NCBI RefSeq assembly: GCF_026385505.1
Contig: NZ_JANIDV010000004.1
Coordinates: 155,558 to 219,557, forward strand
Length of the DNA: 64,000 nt
Reading direction: 5' to 3'
Source: Bombella dulcis
Lineage (GTDB): Bacteria; Pseudomonadota; Alphaproteobacteria; Acetobacterales; Acetobacteraceae
Shown here: piece by piece, positions 1 to 9,135 of the stretch
How positions within the stretch are numbered: position 1 is the stretch's first letter
How the letters are laid out: each line of letters begins with the position of its first letter
Notes under the pieces: model-generated
What the model was told of the DNA's origin: nothing
Databases searched by the model: none
What the model saw: the letters and a program-made list of their open reading frames with translations, nothing else
Position numbers and translations under genes: made by a program

Positions 1-484
1 CCGCCGTCAGGACCGGCCCGCCAAGCCATGTCCGTGTTTCGGCCAGATAACCGATATAATCCAGATGGAAACGCAGATTCTTGTAACCGGCCTGAAGGAT
101 TTTCCCGTCAGGATGCCCCTGCCCGAACAGACGCTTCTCGACCTTTTCCCCCAGAAGATTGACCATGACCTCCTGTTGGAAGAGCCGCTCAAACCAGTCC
201 ATCAGACGGCGGACTTCCACACGTTCGGCCAGATTCCGCCCCATGAGGGAGGTCTCCGGGTAGGCATCCTCCAGATATTCGGCAATCACCCGCCCCCCCG
301 GCACGACCATGCCGTTGTCCTCCACCAGCACGGGAACCTCCCCGGCCGGGTTCAGCTCATGGAAACGCTCGTTCGGCTGCCACGTCTTTTCGATCATCAG
401 CTCGAAAGGCAGCTTTTTCTCAGCCAGCATGAGCCGTACAAAACGCGATTGCGGAGACAAGGGTAAGTGATGCAGTATACGCAT
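1..484 (-). CDS. Glutathione S-transferase family protein (3' end beyond window)
   Basis: Reading leftwards from an ATG at 484 (GGAAAG just upstream) the frame stays open to the window edge, giving 161 residues of a glutathione S-transferase N-terminal part. It begins MRILHHLPLSPQSRFVRL, as in GSTs with a thioredoxin fold whose Ser/Tyr near residue 10 activates glutathione. The usual NPAGEVPVLV stretch with the cis-proline follows near residue 50, then an EYLED segment and a helical domain starting around residue 85. Such enzymes conjugate or isomerise electrophiles in the cytoplasm; the substrate cannot be told here. It is divergent from minC. Family assignment is firm, subclass unknown. Confidence 0.85.
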   Translation of the reverse strand, partial: MRILHHLPLSPQSRFVRLMLAEKKLPFELMIEKTWQPNERFHELNPAGEVPVLVEDNGMVVPGGRVIAEYLEDAYPETSLMGRNLAERVEVRRLMDWFERLFQQEVMVNLLGEKVEKRLFGQGHPDGKILQAGYKNLRFHLDYIGYLAETRTWLGGPVLTA

Positions 485-566
485 ATGTCTTTCCTACGGC
501 ACTTTTGCACTAGGGAACAAGCAGCATTCCAGCCCATCCAGGCACAACCATGGTGACCTTAAATTC

Positions 567-1340
567 ATGTCCATTACCTCGTTAACTCCCCAGCCCCTAC
601 ATCCCTCAGATGCCCCAACAATACGAGCCCCCAATACGAATACCATGACCATTCGCGCTCGAGGCCGCTCCTTCCTTGCTCTTATCCTCTCTCCCGAACC
701 ACCCCTAAAGGACTGGTTGGCCAAACTAGATGAACATATAAAGCATGCCATTGACTTTTTTCATCAACAACCCATCATTCTGGATCTCAGCCTACTAAAT
801 GAAACAACCGAGGGCTTGGCCTCTTTCCAAGAGGAGTTGCGTCAGCGACACATCCATCTCATTGGCATCGAAGGCGGGAACAAACACTGGGAAGCTCTTG
901 AAAAATGGGAATGGCCCCTCGAACTTCGTGGGGGGCGTCCACAGGGACCTATGAAAATACCGGAACACAATGGCCAAATACCTCCTTTACCCACCACCTC
1001 CCCCTTAACCGAATCACTCGTGATTGACCGTGTAGTAAGATCTGGCCAATCTATCCAACATTCTACTGGAGATGTTATTGTTCTAGGAGCCGTCTCATCT
1101 GGGGCTGAAGTAATTGCTGGAGGGTCTATCCATGTTTACGGGCCTCTACGTGGAAGGGCGATCGCCGGCATAAACGGGCATCCGCACGCACGCATCTATA
1201 CTACAAGAATGGAGGCCGAACTTCTCGCCATTGATGGCTTTTACATGGTTCCCGAAGAAATGCCTAACGGCCCAATTGGACAAGCAGCGCAAATCTTCTT
1301 AGATAAGAACCACGTTAAGATCGTCCCCATCAAAATATGA
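567..1340 (+). CDS. minC: Septum site-determining protein MinC
   Basis: 257-aa FtsZ-polymerisation inhibitor of the Min system. The C-terminal half (from about residue 150) shows the MinC beta-helix: SLVIDRVVRSGQSI, GDVIVLGAVSSGAEVIAGGS, then IHVYGPLRGRAIAGINGH, the region that binds MinD and dimerises. The N-terminal half resembles the FtsZ-binding domain. It is followed after 181 bases by minD and minE, the classic minCDE order. Compared with the GC-rich genes around it, codon use is clearly more AT-rich. The start has only a weak ribosome site (GGTGA about 10 bases upstream); an in-frame ATG at codon 27 is an alternative. Confidence 0.95.
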   Translation: MSITSLTPQPLHPSDAPTIRAPNTNTMTIRARGRSFLALILSPEPPLKDWLAKLDEHIKHAIDFFHQQPIILDLSLLNETTEGLASFQEELRQRHIHLIGIEGGNKHWEALEKWEWPLELRGGRPQGPMKIPEHNGQIPPLPTTSPLTESLVIDRVVRSGQSIQHSTGDVIVLGAVSSGAEVIAGGSIHVYGPLRGRAIAGINGHPHARIYTTRMEAELLAIDGFYMVPEEMPNGPIGQAAQIFLDKNHVKIVPIKI

Positions 1341-1521
1341 CCACCCTAAAACCTACTGGACGACATCAATCGACTTTTTCTTACTGGATATGCCTTATCA
1401 AACAATAAATACTCTTGTAAGATACGACGGACGGGGTTTCCTTTCCGAAGACCTCTATCGCCTATTACACCGTTATGACTCCAAGACCAATTTGGGCCGG
1501 CTTTAGGAAAGCTACAATTTC

Positions 1522-2337
1522 ATGTCAAGAATCGTTGTTGTTACATCTGGTAAAGGGGGCGTTGGTAAAACCACGACGACGGCTGCCCTTGGTGCTGCCC
1601 TAGCACAAAATGGACAAAATGTGGTTGTCGTAGATTTTGATGTCGGGTTACGTAATCTTGACCTCATCATGGGCGTTGAACGTCGTGTCGTCTTTGATCT
1701 GATTAACGTCATCCAAGAGGAGGCGGCACTCCATCAAGCTTTAATCCGTGATAAACGCTGTGACACCCTATCCATCTTGCCCGCTTCCCAGACACGCGAC
1801 AAGGATGCATTAACCGACGATGGAGTAACCCGAGTAATGAATGAGCTCCGGGAACGCTTCGACTGGATACTCTGCGACAGTCCCGCGGGAATCGAGCGCG
1901 GAGCACGTTTAGCTATGCATCACGCTGACCATGCAGTCATCGTCACCAATCCTGAAATTAGTTCTGTTCGTGACTCCGATCGCATCATTGGCATGCTCGA
2001 CAGCCAAACTGCCCATGCTCAAAAAGGTGAAACCGTTGAAAAGCATTTACTCCTAACACGCTATGATCCTTATCGCGCCTCCCGGGGAGAAATGTTAAGT
2101 ATCGAAGATGTAGTAAGTATTCTTTCTCTACCGTTGCTCGGAGTAATTCCTGAGAGTGAGGATGTTCTAAAAGCGTCTAACGTAGGAGCTCCTGTAACTT
2201 TTGCTTCTCCAGAAAGTGGTCCAGCCATTGCTTATTTCGAGGCTGTTAACCGCCTGAGGGGTGAAAATATCCCTATCAGCATCCCAACCGAAAAACGTGG
2301 CTTGTTGAGCCGCATCTTTAAAAAGAGGGGCTCATGA
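1522..2337 (+). CDS. minD: Septum site-determining ATPase MinD
   Basis: 271-aa membrane-cycling ATPase that recruits MinC and is released by MinE, confining Z-ring formation to midcell. It has the deviant Walker A motif GKGGVGKTT near residue 10, a switch I segment with DFDVGLRNLD around residue 39, and the Walker B-like DWILCDSPAGIE near residue 120. The last 12 residues (RGLLSRIFKKRG) form the typical amphipathic membrane-targeting helix. AGGAAAG lies about 11 bases upstream of the ATG. Its stop overlaps the minE start by four bases (ATGA), so the two are translationally coupled. Base composition is AT-rich relative to flanking housekeeping genes. Confidence 0.97.
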   Translation: MSRIVVVTSGKGGVGKTTTTAALGAALAQNGQNVVVVDFDVGLRNLDLIMGVERRVVFDLINVIQEEAALHQALIRDKRCDTLSILPASQTRDKDALTDDGVTRVMNELRERFDWILCDSPAGIERGARLAMHHADHAVIVTNPEISSVRDSDRIIGMLDSQTAHAQKGETVEKHLLLTRYDPYRASRGEMLSIEDVVSILSLPLLGVIPESEDVLKASNVGAPVTFASPESGPAIAYFEAVNRLRGENIPISIPTEKRGLLSRIFKKRGS

Positions 2338-2645
2338 CTTTTCTAGATACTTTTTTTCCTCGTAAGCGATCTGAAACTGCAACTAGTAATGTCGCCCGTG
2401 ATCGATTGCAAATCCTTTTATCTCAAGAACGGCAAGCCCAAGAAGGTGGGGACTCAACTCTCCTGCGTACACTTCATACCGAAATACTTGAAGTTCTAGC
2501 TCGTCATGTTCCCGTTGATGAAGATAATGTACAGATTAAGATGGATCGTGGACACAAATACTCTAAATTAGAAATTGACATCCAAGTTCCAAAAAGCGGT
2601 TTGAGAGCACAAGTATCCACAGTAACATCAAATAGAGAATCATAA
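2334..2645 (+). CDS. minE: Cell division topological specificity factor MinE
   Basis: 103-aa MinE, somewhat longer than the usual 85-90 residues. The N-terminus MTFLDTFFPRKR is the membrane-binding amphipathic segment. RDRLQILLSQER and LHTEILEVLARHV form the anti-MinCD helix/strand that stimulates MinD ATPase, and the EIDIQVPK strand belongs to the dimer interface. It overlaps minD by ATGA and closes the min operon. The extra length is a C-terminal polar tail (GLRAQVSTVTSNRES). No clear terminator follows in the downstream spacer. Confidence 0.95.
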   Translation: MTFLDTFFPRKRSETATSNVARDRLQILLSQERQAQEGGDSTLLRTLHTEILEVLARHVPVDEDNVQIKMDRGHKYSKLEIDIQVPKSGLRAQVSTVTSNRES

Positions 2646-2831
2646 CTCATTCACCGCAAATAGTGTGCCTACTCCAGACCAAAATTCGTCCCCTAACAAC
2701 TGGAAAACCTCAATGAATGCTTAACCTTCCGATAAATCGTCTTTCCTCCTCCAAGAAAGAAGAAAATTAGCTTCCTGAATCCCACTCTTTGCTCTACCTA
2801 ACTGAAGAAACTAAAAAATTTCCCGCCCAGC

Positions 2832-2942
2832 AAGGTTCCCCGTGGGAACCGCTATCTGGGAGCACCCAAATATTACATGAGTACCTCCCAGCTCGGCATC
2901 AATGGCGGCTATTACTATCTGGATGTGTCAGCCCGCTTCTAG
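2832..2942 (+). pseudogene. C-terminal relic of an outer-membrane beta-barrel protein
   Basis: One frame gives about 36 codons ending in a stop at 2940-2942: GNRYLGAPKYY, then LGINGGYYYLDVSARF. Alternating aromatic residues, a glycine turn and a terminal phenylalanine are the hallmark of the last beta-strands of an outer-membrane barrel (TonB receptor or related porin). Upstream the frame closes after another 10 codons and no start or ribosome site exists, so only the tail of a lost gene remains. It sits between minE and the iron-uptake block, which carries three receptor genes on the other strand. Family level (TonB receptor versus other barrel) is uncertain. Confidence 0.5.
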
Positions 2943-2957
2943 GAAACGGGCCAGACC

Positions 2958-3641
2958 TCACATCTCGGCCCATGTCCGCAGCAAGTTGTGATAGACATTG
3001 GTCAGACGCAGCACTTCGGCGTCCTTGGGGCCGTGGCTCCGGGTCAGGGCCATGATGCTCTGGTCCAGATCAAACAGGATGGACCTATGTTCCTGCGAGC
3101 GGATGACGGACTGTGCCCAGAAGAAGGACCCCCAGCGACTGCCCCGTGTCACGGGGGTGACCGTATGCAGGGCCGTGGTGGGATAGACGATCATGTCCCC
3201 CGCAGGCAGGCGCACCCGCTTTTCTTCTGACGGACCATGAAGGACCAGCTCTCCCCCGTCATACTCATCAAGATCGGAGATGAAGAGCGTGCTGGACACA
3301 TCCGTGCGGATGCGCTGCCCCGTACCGGGAATGGGACGGAGGGCATTATCAACATGCGCTCCGAAATTCATTCCCACATCATAGCGGTTGAAAAGTGGCG
3401 GCACGAGACGCAGGGGCAGCACGGCACTGTTATAGAGCGGGTTCGTCCCCAGCTTGCGCAGCACGAAGGTGGACAGTTCCTTCCCCAGCGGGCTGTCCGG
3501 AGCGATCTGAAGATTGTTCTTCACGCTGCCGGACTGTGACCCGGCGGTACCCCGGCCATCAACCCACTCCCCCGCTGCCAGACGGGAGCGCAGGTCAGCC
3601 AGCTCTTCTGCCGTGAGAACACCCGGAATATGCAACATCAT
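2958..3641 (-). CDS. piuC: PKHD-type Fe(II)/2-oxoglutarate hydroxylase (PiuC/YbiX family)
   Basis: 227-aa protein of the PiuC/YbiX family, 2-oxoglutarate-dependent dioxygenases found next to Fiu-type siderophore receptors and thought to help release iron from catecholate siderophores. Visible are LFNRYDVGMNFGAHVDNA (metal-binding HxD), the distal metal His in TALHTVTPVTRGSR and the 2-oxoglutarate-binding Arg just after it. The start at 3641 is preferred over the longer reading (3680) because GAAAGG lies eight bases upstream and the length then matches the family. A terminator at 3693-3714 separates it from the receptor gene upstream, so it needs its own promoter or readthrough. Confidence 0.9.
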   Translation of the reverse strand: MMLHIPGVLTAEELADLRSRLAAGEWVDGRGTAGSQSGSVKNNLQIAPDSPLGKELSTFVLRKLGTNPLYNSAVLPLRLVPPLFNRYDVGMNFGAHVDNALRPIPGTGQRIRTDVSSTLFISDLDEYDGGELVLHGPSEEKRVRLPAGDMIVYPTTALHTVTPVTRGSRWGSFFWAQSVIRSQEHRSILFDLDQSIMALTRSHGPKDAEVLRLTNVYHNLLRTWAEM

Positions 3642-3692
3642 GAGATCATGCCTTTCAGGCAGGCCCGGCGGCACCGCCATTTACAGGAAAAA

Positions 3693-3714
3693 GAGCAGAC
3701 GGGGCCGCCTGCTC
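3693..3714 (-). terminator. Rho-independent terminator of the first siderophore receptor gene
   Basis: On the minus strand a stem GAGCAGGCGG / CCGTCTGCTC (one G-T pair) closes on a very short loop and is followed by five T (plus-strand A at 3688-3692). It lies just past the receptor stop codon and before the hydroxylase gene. Confidence 0.75.
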
Positions 3715-3787
3715 CATGTGAAACCTTCACACCATCATCCGCCTGTTTCAAGATCGGCCCTGTCAGTTGCCGGACCGGTCCCGACAC

Positions 3788-6178
3788 TCAGTAATCCATC
3801 GTCAGGCGACCAAGGAATGTCCGGCCTGGGGCTGGCGTGGCATAGCCGCTGAACAGGCTGTTATAGTTCAAACGGTTCGCCAGATTGTACCCGTTGAGGG
3901 ACACCTGCCAGTGCCGCCCGAAATGGTGGGAAATGACGGAGTCGAAATCCACGTTTGCAGGCACTCTGGTCGTGTTGTTGTTGTCCAGATACACGCCCTG
4001 ACGCCATGTCAGGCCACCACCAATCGTGAAATTCCACGGTGTGCCGGAAAAGGCCTCATAGGCAGACCAGAGAGTCGCCTGATTATGCGGCACATACTGA
4101 ATCTGGTTATGCATCTTCCCGCCACCATTCGGCGATGTCTTCGGATCATACAGGGCGTAGGTTGCCGTGACGTTCCAGCCCGGCAGGATCATGCCACCGA
4201 CGGAAAGTTCCATACCCTGGTTGCGCTGCTGGGCACCCGTATTGATGGTGGAGTTGGAGACCGGATCAGTCGTCAGGGCATTGTCCTTGTCCAGACGGAA
4301 GAGCGAGATGGTCGCCCCCAGACGGTCATGCAGCAGGCTGAACTTACTGCCCACCTCATACAGACGGGCACGCTGCGGCCTGGTGTCCACCGTTCCCTGT
4401 GATCCCGGACGGACCGGAATGGCCCCGCTGGTCACATACATGCCCGTCGGCGTGGTGGAACTGGCATAGGTGAAATAGACCGTCTGCCATTTCGCCGGTG
4501 TCAGCACGAGGCTGGCCGTGGGGTTGAAGGTGTTGGTCGTCTGCGGGAATTTCTTGTCCGGATTGTCCGGCAGCTCGGAAAGACCGGAAGTCCAGTAATT
4601 GCTCTGCCAGCGGTCCCAGCGGAACCCGCCCTTGATGGACGCCCATTTCGTCAGCCATATCTGGTCATACAGGAAGATGCCCGTATCAAACCCGTAACCC
4701 CGGCTGTTCGGCTTCTTTCCGATACCGGCAATATTGGGCATGGAGTCCGCCTGAGCCGAGACACGACGGACCATCGCATCCGGTACATTATGCGGGTCAG
4801 GATACAGCATGTTGGCTGTCGGCACCGCATGGATGAGCGAAGCCCCTGCATAGGTATCCTGATGACGGGAATCATGGACATATTCCATGTCAAACCCGGT
4901 CACGACCTGATGACGCAGGAACCCCGTATTGAAGTCAGCCTGCAACGAGGCGACATCCTGGAAAGACCAGCTGTTCTGCTTGTAAGGCAGCGGCACGCTT
5001 CCGTTGGTGTTACGGGTGATCACCCCGGCACCATAATTGCCACTGTTGAGCGCATTGACGCATTTCGTGCCGCACTGAACCTTGGAGGCCTCAAAGTCAC
5101 GGCTATATTCACCAAAGCGCAGATCATTATGGAATGTCAGATGATCGCTGAAGATGTGCTTCAGGCGCAGCGTCTCCATCGTGTCATCCGTGTGGTTGTG
5201 GTCCTGCTGCTTGCCGTACCAGTTCTGACGGGGCACGCCATATTCCGAGATGGGCCGCCCATAGGCGGAGCCACGGGCCTGCACGACAGGCATACCATAA
5301 TCCGGAATGCTGTTGTCCGTCTCATGCGTCACCTGAAGGACAACCGTCGTCTTCGTCCCCAGACCAAAAGCAATGGAGGGGGCAATACCCCAGCGGTGGT
5401 CCCAGACATGATCCCGCCCGACCACGTTGTTTGAGGCTCCCAGCCCCTCAAGACGGAAGGCGGTCGTGTCGTTGATGCGTTTGTTGACATCCACCGTGCC
5501 ACGGAAATAGTCCGCTGACCCGCCACTGAAATCCACATTGTAATGGTCATTGACCGTCGGCGTCTTCGTCACAACGTTGATGGCACCGCCCGTCGTCCCG
5601 TTACCGAAAACCTGTGAGGACGGCCCCTTGATGACATTGACCGAATCATAATTGAAACTGTCACGGGAATAGACACCGAAGTCCCGCAGACCGTCTTCAT
5701 AGATGTCGTTCTGGGCCGGGAAGCCACGGATAAGGAACTGGTCCCCGTTCAGGCCACCGGCCCCTTCCCCGACGGACGCCGTGATGCCGGGAACGTTCCG
5801 CAGGGCTTCATCCAGCGACTTCACGTTCTGCTGTTTGATGAGTTCACGGGGCACCACATCGATCGTCTGTGGCGTGTGCATGACATCCTGCGGCAGACGC
5901 CCCATGTCATTCCCGGCATGCATCGTGTTGAACGGGTGGCCGATGACATGGATGCGTTCCACCTGCGTGGCCTGCACGCCCTGTGTCTGAGCATCGCCAG
6001 TGGACTGGGCCGGTGTCGTGGTAGCTCCACCAGCAGCAGACGTGCGCTTCTCTTCCGAAGTGGATGAACCGCTCTGATGCAGGGCTGTTGTATCAGCAGC
6101 ATAGGCCCCCCCAGCAACACTGCCCAGCGTCAGGGCAGCTGAAACCGGCTTGAGGCACTGATGAATGAAACGACTCAT
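3788..6178 (-). CDS. TonB-dependent siderophore receptor, Fiu-like (copy 1)
   Basis: 796-aa outer-membrane receptor importing ferric siderophores with TonB energy. After a signal peptide (MSRFIHQCLKPVSAALTL ... GGAYA) comes the plug domain, with MPQDVMHT-type residues (here LPQDVMHTPQTIDVVPRE), NVPGITASVGEGAGG, QFLIRGFPAQNDIYEDGLRD and NVIKGPSSQVFGNGTTGGAI; then a 22-strand barrel ending in LGRLTMDY with a terminal aromatic. Start at 6178 keeps the signal peptide at the N-terminus with GGAG upstream; an ATG five codons earlier is possible. A Fur-like box lies 60 bases upstream and a terminator follows. It is highly similar to copy 2, suggesting recent duplication. Location beside piuC points to catecholate siderophores (inference). 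Confidence 0.93.
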   Translation of the reverse strand: MSRFIHQCLKPVSAALTLGSVAGGAYAADTTALHQSGSSTSEEKRTSAAGGATTTPAQSTGDAQTQGVQATQVERIHVIGHPFNTMHAGNDMGRLPQDVMHTPQTIDVVPRELIKQQNVKSLDEALRNVPGITASVGEGAGGLNGDQFLIRGFPAQNDIYEDGLRDFGVYSRDSFNYDSVNVIKGPSSQVFGNGTTGGAINVVTKTPTVNDHYNVDFSGGSADYFRGTVDVNKRINDTTAFRLEGLGASNNVVGRDHVWDHRWGIAPSIAFGLGTKTTVVLQVTHETDNSIPDYGMPVVQARGSAYGRPISEYGVPRQNWYGKQQDHNHTDDTMETLRLKHIFSDHLTFHNDLRFGEYSRDFEASKVQCGTKCVNALNSGNYGAGVITRNTNGSVPLPYKQNSWSFQDVASLQADFNTGFLRHQVVTGFDMEYVHDSRHQDTYAGASLIHAVPTANMLYPDPHNVPDAMVRRVSAQADSMPNIAGIGKKPNSRGYGFDTGIFLYDQIWLTKWASIKGGFRWDRWQSNYWTSGLSELPDNPDKKFPQTTNTFNPTASLVLTPAKWQTVYFTYASSTTPTGMYVTSGAIPVRPGSQGTVDTRPQRARLYEVGSKFSLLHDRLGATISLFRLDKDNALTTDPVSNSTINTGAQQRNQGMELSVGGMILPGWNVTATYALYDPKTSPNGGGKMHNQIQYVPHNQATLWSAYEAFSGTPWNFTIGGGLTWRQGVYLDNNNTTRVPANVDFDSVISHHFGRHWQVSLNGYNLANRLNYNSLFSGYATPAPGRTFLGRLTMDY

Positions 6179-6237
6179 AAGGGGATGCTCCACGGCAGAA
6201 CTGACATGACCTCATCAGGAGGCGACGCACACCCATA

Positions 6238-6255
6238 GATGATAATTATTCTCAC
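6238..6255 (-). promoter_or_regulatory. Fur-like operator upstream of receptor copy 1
   Basis: The minus-strand sequence GTGAGAATAATTATCATC closely resembles the NATNAT hexamer array of Fur boxes (GATAATGATAATCATTATC). It lies 60 bases upstream of the receptor ATG, so iron-dependent repression is expected. Confidence 0.6.
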
Positions 6256-6494
6256 TTTCAAACCATAAAAAACATGACAGACTGTTTATGAAAGCGATTG
6301 TGTCTTAATTGTCACATTCCGCCTCATTGCCAGCACAATGCCGGTTTTCTGCCTTCTTCAGGCTGCTCAAGAACCTGTCACAGTCCCGTTAATGATTGAT
6401 GGAACTGATATGTCATCACATGACATAAGCCAGACCGGACATGAGAACAGGAATTCTCTACAGTGCTGTAATGCAGAACGAATCCGGAATGATC

Positions 6495-6519
6495 CAGGCC
6501 GGACAGACAGTCCGGCCTG
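6495..6519. terminator. Terminator-like hairpin after receptor copy 2
   Basis: Perfect 10-bp stem CAGGCCGGAC / GTCCGGCCTG with a 5-base loop, ten bases past the stop of receptor copy 2. On the minus strand no T-run follows it; four T precede it. Probably a transcript-end stabiliser or terminator. Confidence 0.55.
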
Positions 6520-6529
6520 AAAAGAACGC

Positions 6530-8911
6530 TCAGTAATCCATGGTCAGGCGGCCAAGGAAGGTCCGTCCCGGGGCTGGCGTGGCATAGCCGCTGAACAGCG
6601 TATTGTAATTCAGGCGGTTTGCCAGATTGTACCCGTTGAGGGACACCTGCCAGTGCTGTCCGAAATGATGGGAAATGACCGTGTCAAAATCCACATTCGC
6701 AGGCACTCTGGCCGTATTTTTATTGTCCAGATACACGCCCTGCCGCCATGTCAGGCCCCCACCAATCGTGAAGTTCCACGGCCTGCCGGGGAAGGCTTCA
6801 TAGGCGGACCAGAGCGTCGCCTGATTATGCGGCACATACTGAATCTGGTCATGCATCTTCCCGCCACCATCACCGGAAGTCTTGGGGTCATACAGGGCGT
6901 AAGTCCCGGTGATGTTCCAGCCCGGCAGAATCATGCCCCCCAGTGACAGCTCCATCCCCTGGTTGCGCTGCTGGGCACCCGTATTGATGGTGGAGTTGGA
7001 GACCGGATCAGTCGTCAGGGCATTGTCCTTGTCCAGACGGAAGAGCGAGATGGTCGCACCCAGACGGTCATGCAGGAAGCTGAATTTGCTGCCCACCTCA
7101 TAGAGACGGGCGTGCTGCGGATGATTGTCCACCGTCCCCTCATTCTTCCCCGGCCGTACGGGCACGGCCCCGCTGGTCACATACATGCCCGTCGGTGTGG
7201 TGGAACTGGCATAGGTGAAATAGACCGTCTGCCAGCTGGTCGGCGTCAGCACGAGGCTGGCCGTGGGGTTGAAGGTGTTCTTCGTCTGCGGGAAATGCTG
7301 ATCCGCATTGGAAACGGGACGGTTCCTGTCATTCAGGGTCGTGGCAGGGCCGCCCGTGACGTCATAGCCACTCTGCCAGCGGTCCCAGCGGAACCCGCCC
7401 TTGATGGACGCCCATTTCGTCAGCCATATCTGGTCATACAGGAAGATGCCCGTATCAAACCCGTAGCCATGATTGTCCGGTTTCCTGCCCAGACCGGCGA
7501 TGTAGGGCATCTTCCTGGGGTTGTTCTCTCCCGGAATGCGCCGTGCCTGCGCATCCGTCACCTCATGCGGGTTGGAATACAGCAGATTGGCGGCCGGAAT
7601 GGTACCCGCATACACATCCTGATGGCGGGAATCATGGACATATTCCATGTCAAATCCGGTCACGACCTGATGCCGCAGAGACCATGTTTTGAAATCAGCC
7701 TGCAACGAGGCGACATCCTGAAAAGACCAGCTGTTCTGCTTGTAGGGCAGAGGCACGCTGTTGCCTGGTGTCGTGCGGTTCACCAGCCCCCGGCCATAAT
7801 CCCCGCTATTGAGGGCCTGAACACATCCTGCCCTGCACACGACCTTGGAAGCCTCGAAGTTGCGGCTGTATTCCCCAAAACGCAGGTCATTATGGAAGGT
7901 GAAATGCCGGTTGAAGATATGCTTCAGCCGCAGCGTCTCCATCGTGTCATCCGTATGGTTATGATCCTGCTGTTTGCCGAAGAAATTATGCCGTGGCACG
8001 CCATATTCAGAAAGCGGCCGCCCGTAAGCTGATCCCCGTGCCTTGACGACCGGCATCCCGAAATCGGGCACGCTGTTATCGGTCTGATGCATGACCTGAA
8101 GGACAACCGTCGTCTTCGTCCCCATCCCGAAGGCAATGGAAGGCGCAATGCCCCAGCGGTGATCCCAGACATGATCCCGCCCGACCACGTTATTGGAGGC
8201 TCCCAGCCCCTCAAGACGGAAAGCAGTCCTGTCATTGATGGTCTTGTTGACATCCACCGTGCCACGGAAATAGTCCGCTGAGCCGCCACTGAAATCCACG
8301 TTGTAGTGATCATTGGCTGTGGGCGTCTTCGTCACGACATTGATGGCACCGCCCGTCGTCCCGTTACCGAAAACCTGTGAAGACGGCCCCTTGATGACAT
8401 TGACCGAATCATAATTGAAACTGTCACGGGCATAGACACCGAAGTCCCGCAGACCGTCTTCATAGATGTCGTTCTGGGCCGGGAACCCACGGATAAGGAA
8501 CTGGTCTCCATTCAGGCCACCGGCCCCTTCCCCGACGGACGCCGTAATGCCGGGCACGTTGCGCAGGGCTTCATCCAGCGACTTCACGTTCTGCTGTCTG
8601 ATGAGTTCACGGGGCACCACGTCAATCGTCTGCGGCGTGTGCATGACATCCTGCGGCAGACGCCCCATGTCATTCCCAGCGTGCATCGTGTTGAAGGGAT
8701 GACCGATGACGTGAATATGTTCCACCTGCGTGGCCTGAACACCCTGTGTCCGGGCATCCTGGACAGGCTGTGGTGGCATGACCGTTCCCTGTCCCACAGG
8801 GATGGTTTCTTCCGGTGATGAGGCAGCGGCTTCACAGGCTCCCCCTGTCACACTCCCTAAAGTGATTACCGCTGAAACCGGTCTGAAACACTGATGGATA
8901 AATCGACTCAT
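6530..8911 (-). CDS. TonB-dependent siderophore receptor, Fiu-like (copy 2)
   Basis: 793-aa paralogue of the 3788-6178 gene, near-identical through the plug (NVPGITASVGEGAGG, IRGFPAQNDIYEDGLRD, GPSSQVFGNGTTGG) and much of the barrel. It diverges mainly in the segment after the signal peptide and in barrel loops such as residues after GYDVTGG and NRPVSNADQ, where ligand contacts would lie. Start at 8911 (MSRFIHQCFRPVSAV) has AGAGG eight bases upstream; the longer reading from 8965 adds 18 residues before a normal signal peptide and is unlikely. The barrel ends LGRLTMDY. I see no good Fur box upstream, unlike copies 1 and 3, so regulation may differ. Confidence 0.92.
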   Translation of the reverse strand: MSRFIHQCFRPVSAVITLGSVTGGACEAAASSPEETIPVGQGTVMPPQPVQDARTQGVQATQVEHIHVIGHPFNTMHAGNDMGRLPQDVMHTPQTIDVVPRELIRQQNVKSLDEALRNVPGITASVGEGAGGLNGDQFLIRGFPAQNDIYEDGLRDFGVYARDSFNYDSVNVIKGPSSQVFGNGTTGGAINVVTKTPTANDHYNVDFSGGSADYFRGTVDVNKTINDRTAFRLEGLGASNNVVGRDHVWDHRWGIAPSIAFGMGTKTTVVLQVMHQTDNSVPDFGMPVVKARGSAYGRPLSEYGVPRHNFFGKQQDHNHTDDTMETLRLKHIFNRHFTFHNDLRFGEYSRNFEASKVVCRAGCVQALNSGDYGRGLVNRTTPGNSVPLPYKQNSWSFQDVASLQADFKTWSLRHQVVTGFDMEYVHDSRHQDVYAGTIPAANLLYSNPHEVTDAQARRIPGENNPRKMPYIAGLGRKPDNHGYGFDTGIFLYDQIWLTKWASIKGGFRWDRWQSGYDVTGGPATTLNDRNRPVSNADQHFPQTKNTFNPTASLVLTPTSWQTVYFTYASSTTPTGMYVTSGAVPVRPGKNEGTVDNHPQHARLYEVGSKFSFLHDRLGATISLFRLDKDNALTTDPVSNSTINTGAQQRNQGMELSLGGMILPGWNITGTYALYDPKTSGDGGGKMHDQIQYVPHNQATLWSAYEAFPGRPWNFTIGGGLTWRQGVYLDNKNTARVPANVDFDTVISHHFGQHWQVSLNGYNLANRLNYNTLFSGYATPAPGRTFLGRLTMDY

Positions 8912-9135
8912 GGAACAACCTCTGCTGAAAGGGTCACGCACGTCCCAGCGGGACAGCCGCTCCATAAATGCGATTAATTCTTAATTTTAACTTTAAGGAG
9001 CTGTTCCCGTTCCATGGAAGGCCAGTAAATGTGTCGGAAACAACACATTTACTTTAATCTTCATTTCACTTCCTATGAATCAACGCCCTGCCACGTCCGG
9101 TGCCTGTTAATGAACACAGACAGCCCCACAAAAAC

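Larger units (their letters stand above)
6179..6529. other. Intergenic region between receptor copies 1 and 2
   Basis: About 350 bases hold the Fur-like box and promoter of copy 1 and the terminator-like hairpin of copy 2. The middle part (about 6260-6480) is relatively AT-rich; I see no gene in it. Confidence 0.6.

Noticed and set aside
2789..3055. 88-aa plus-strand gene between minE and piuC
   Set aside because: It overlaps piuC antisense and lacks a ribosome site; a different frame of the same bases carries the barrel-like C-terminal relic.
3767..4402. 211-aa plus-strand frame antisense to receptor copy 1
   Set aside because: Similar antisense frames occur in all three receptor copies, which is expected from their shared coding sequence.
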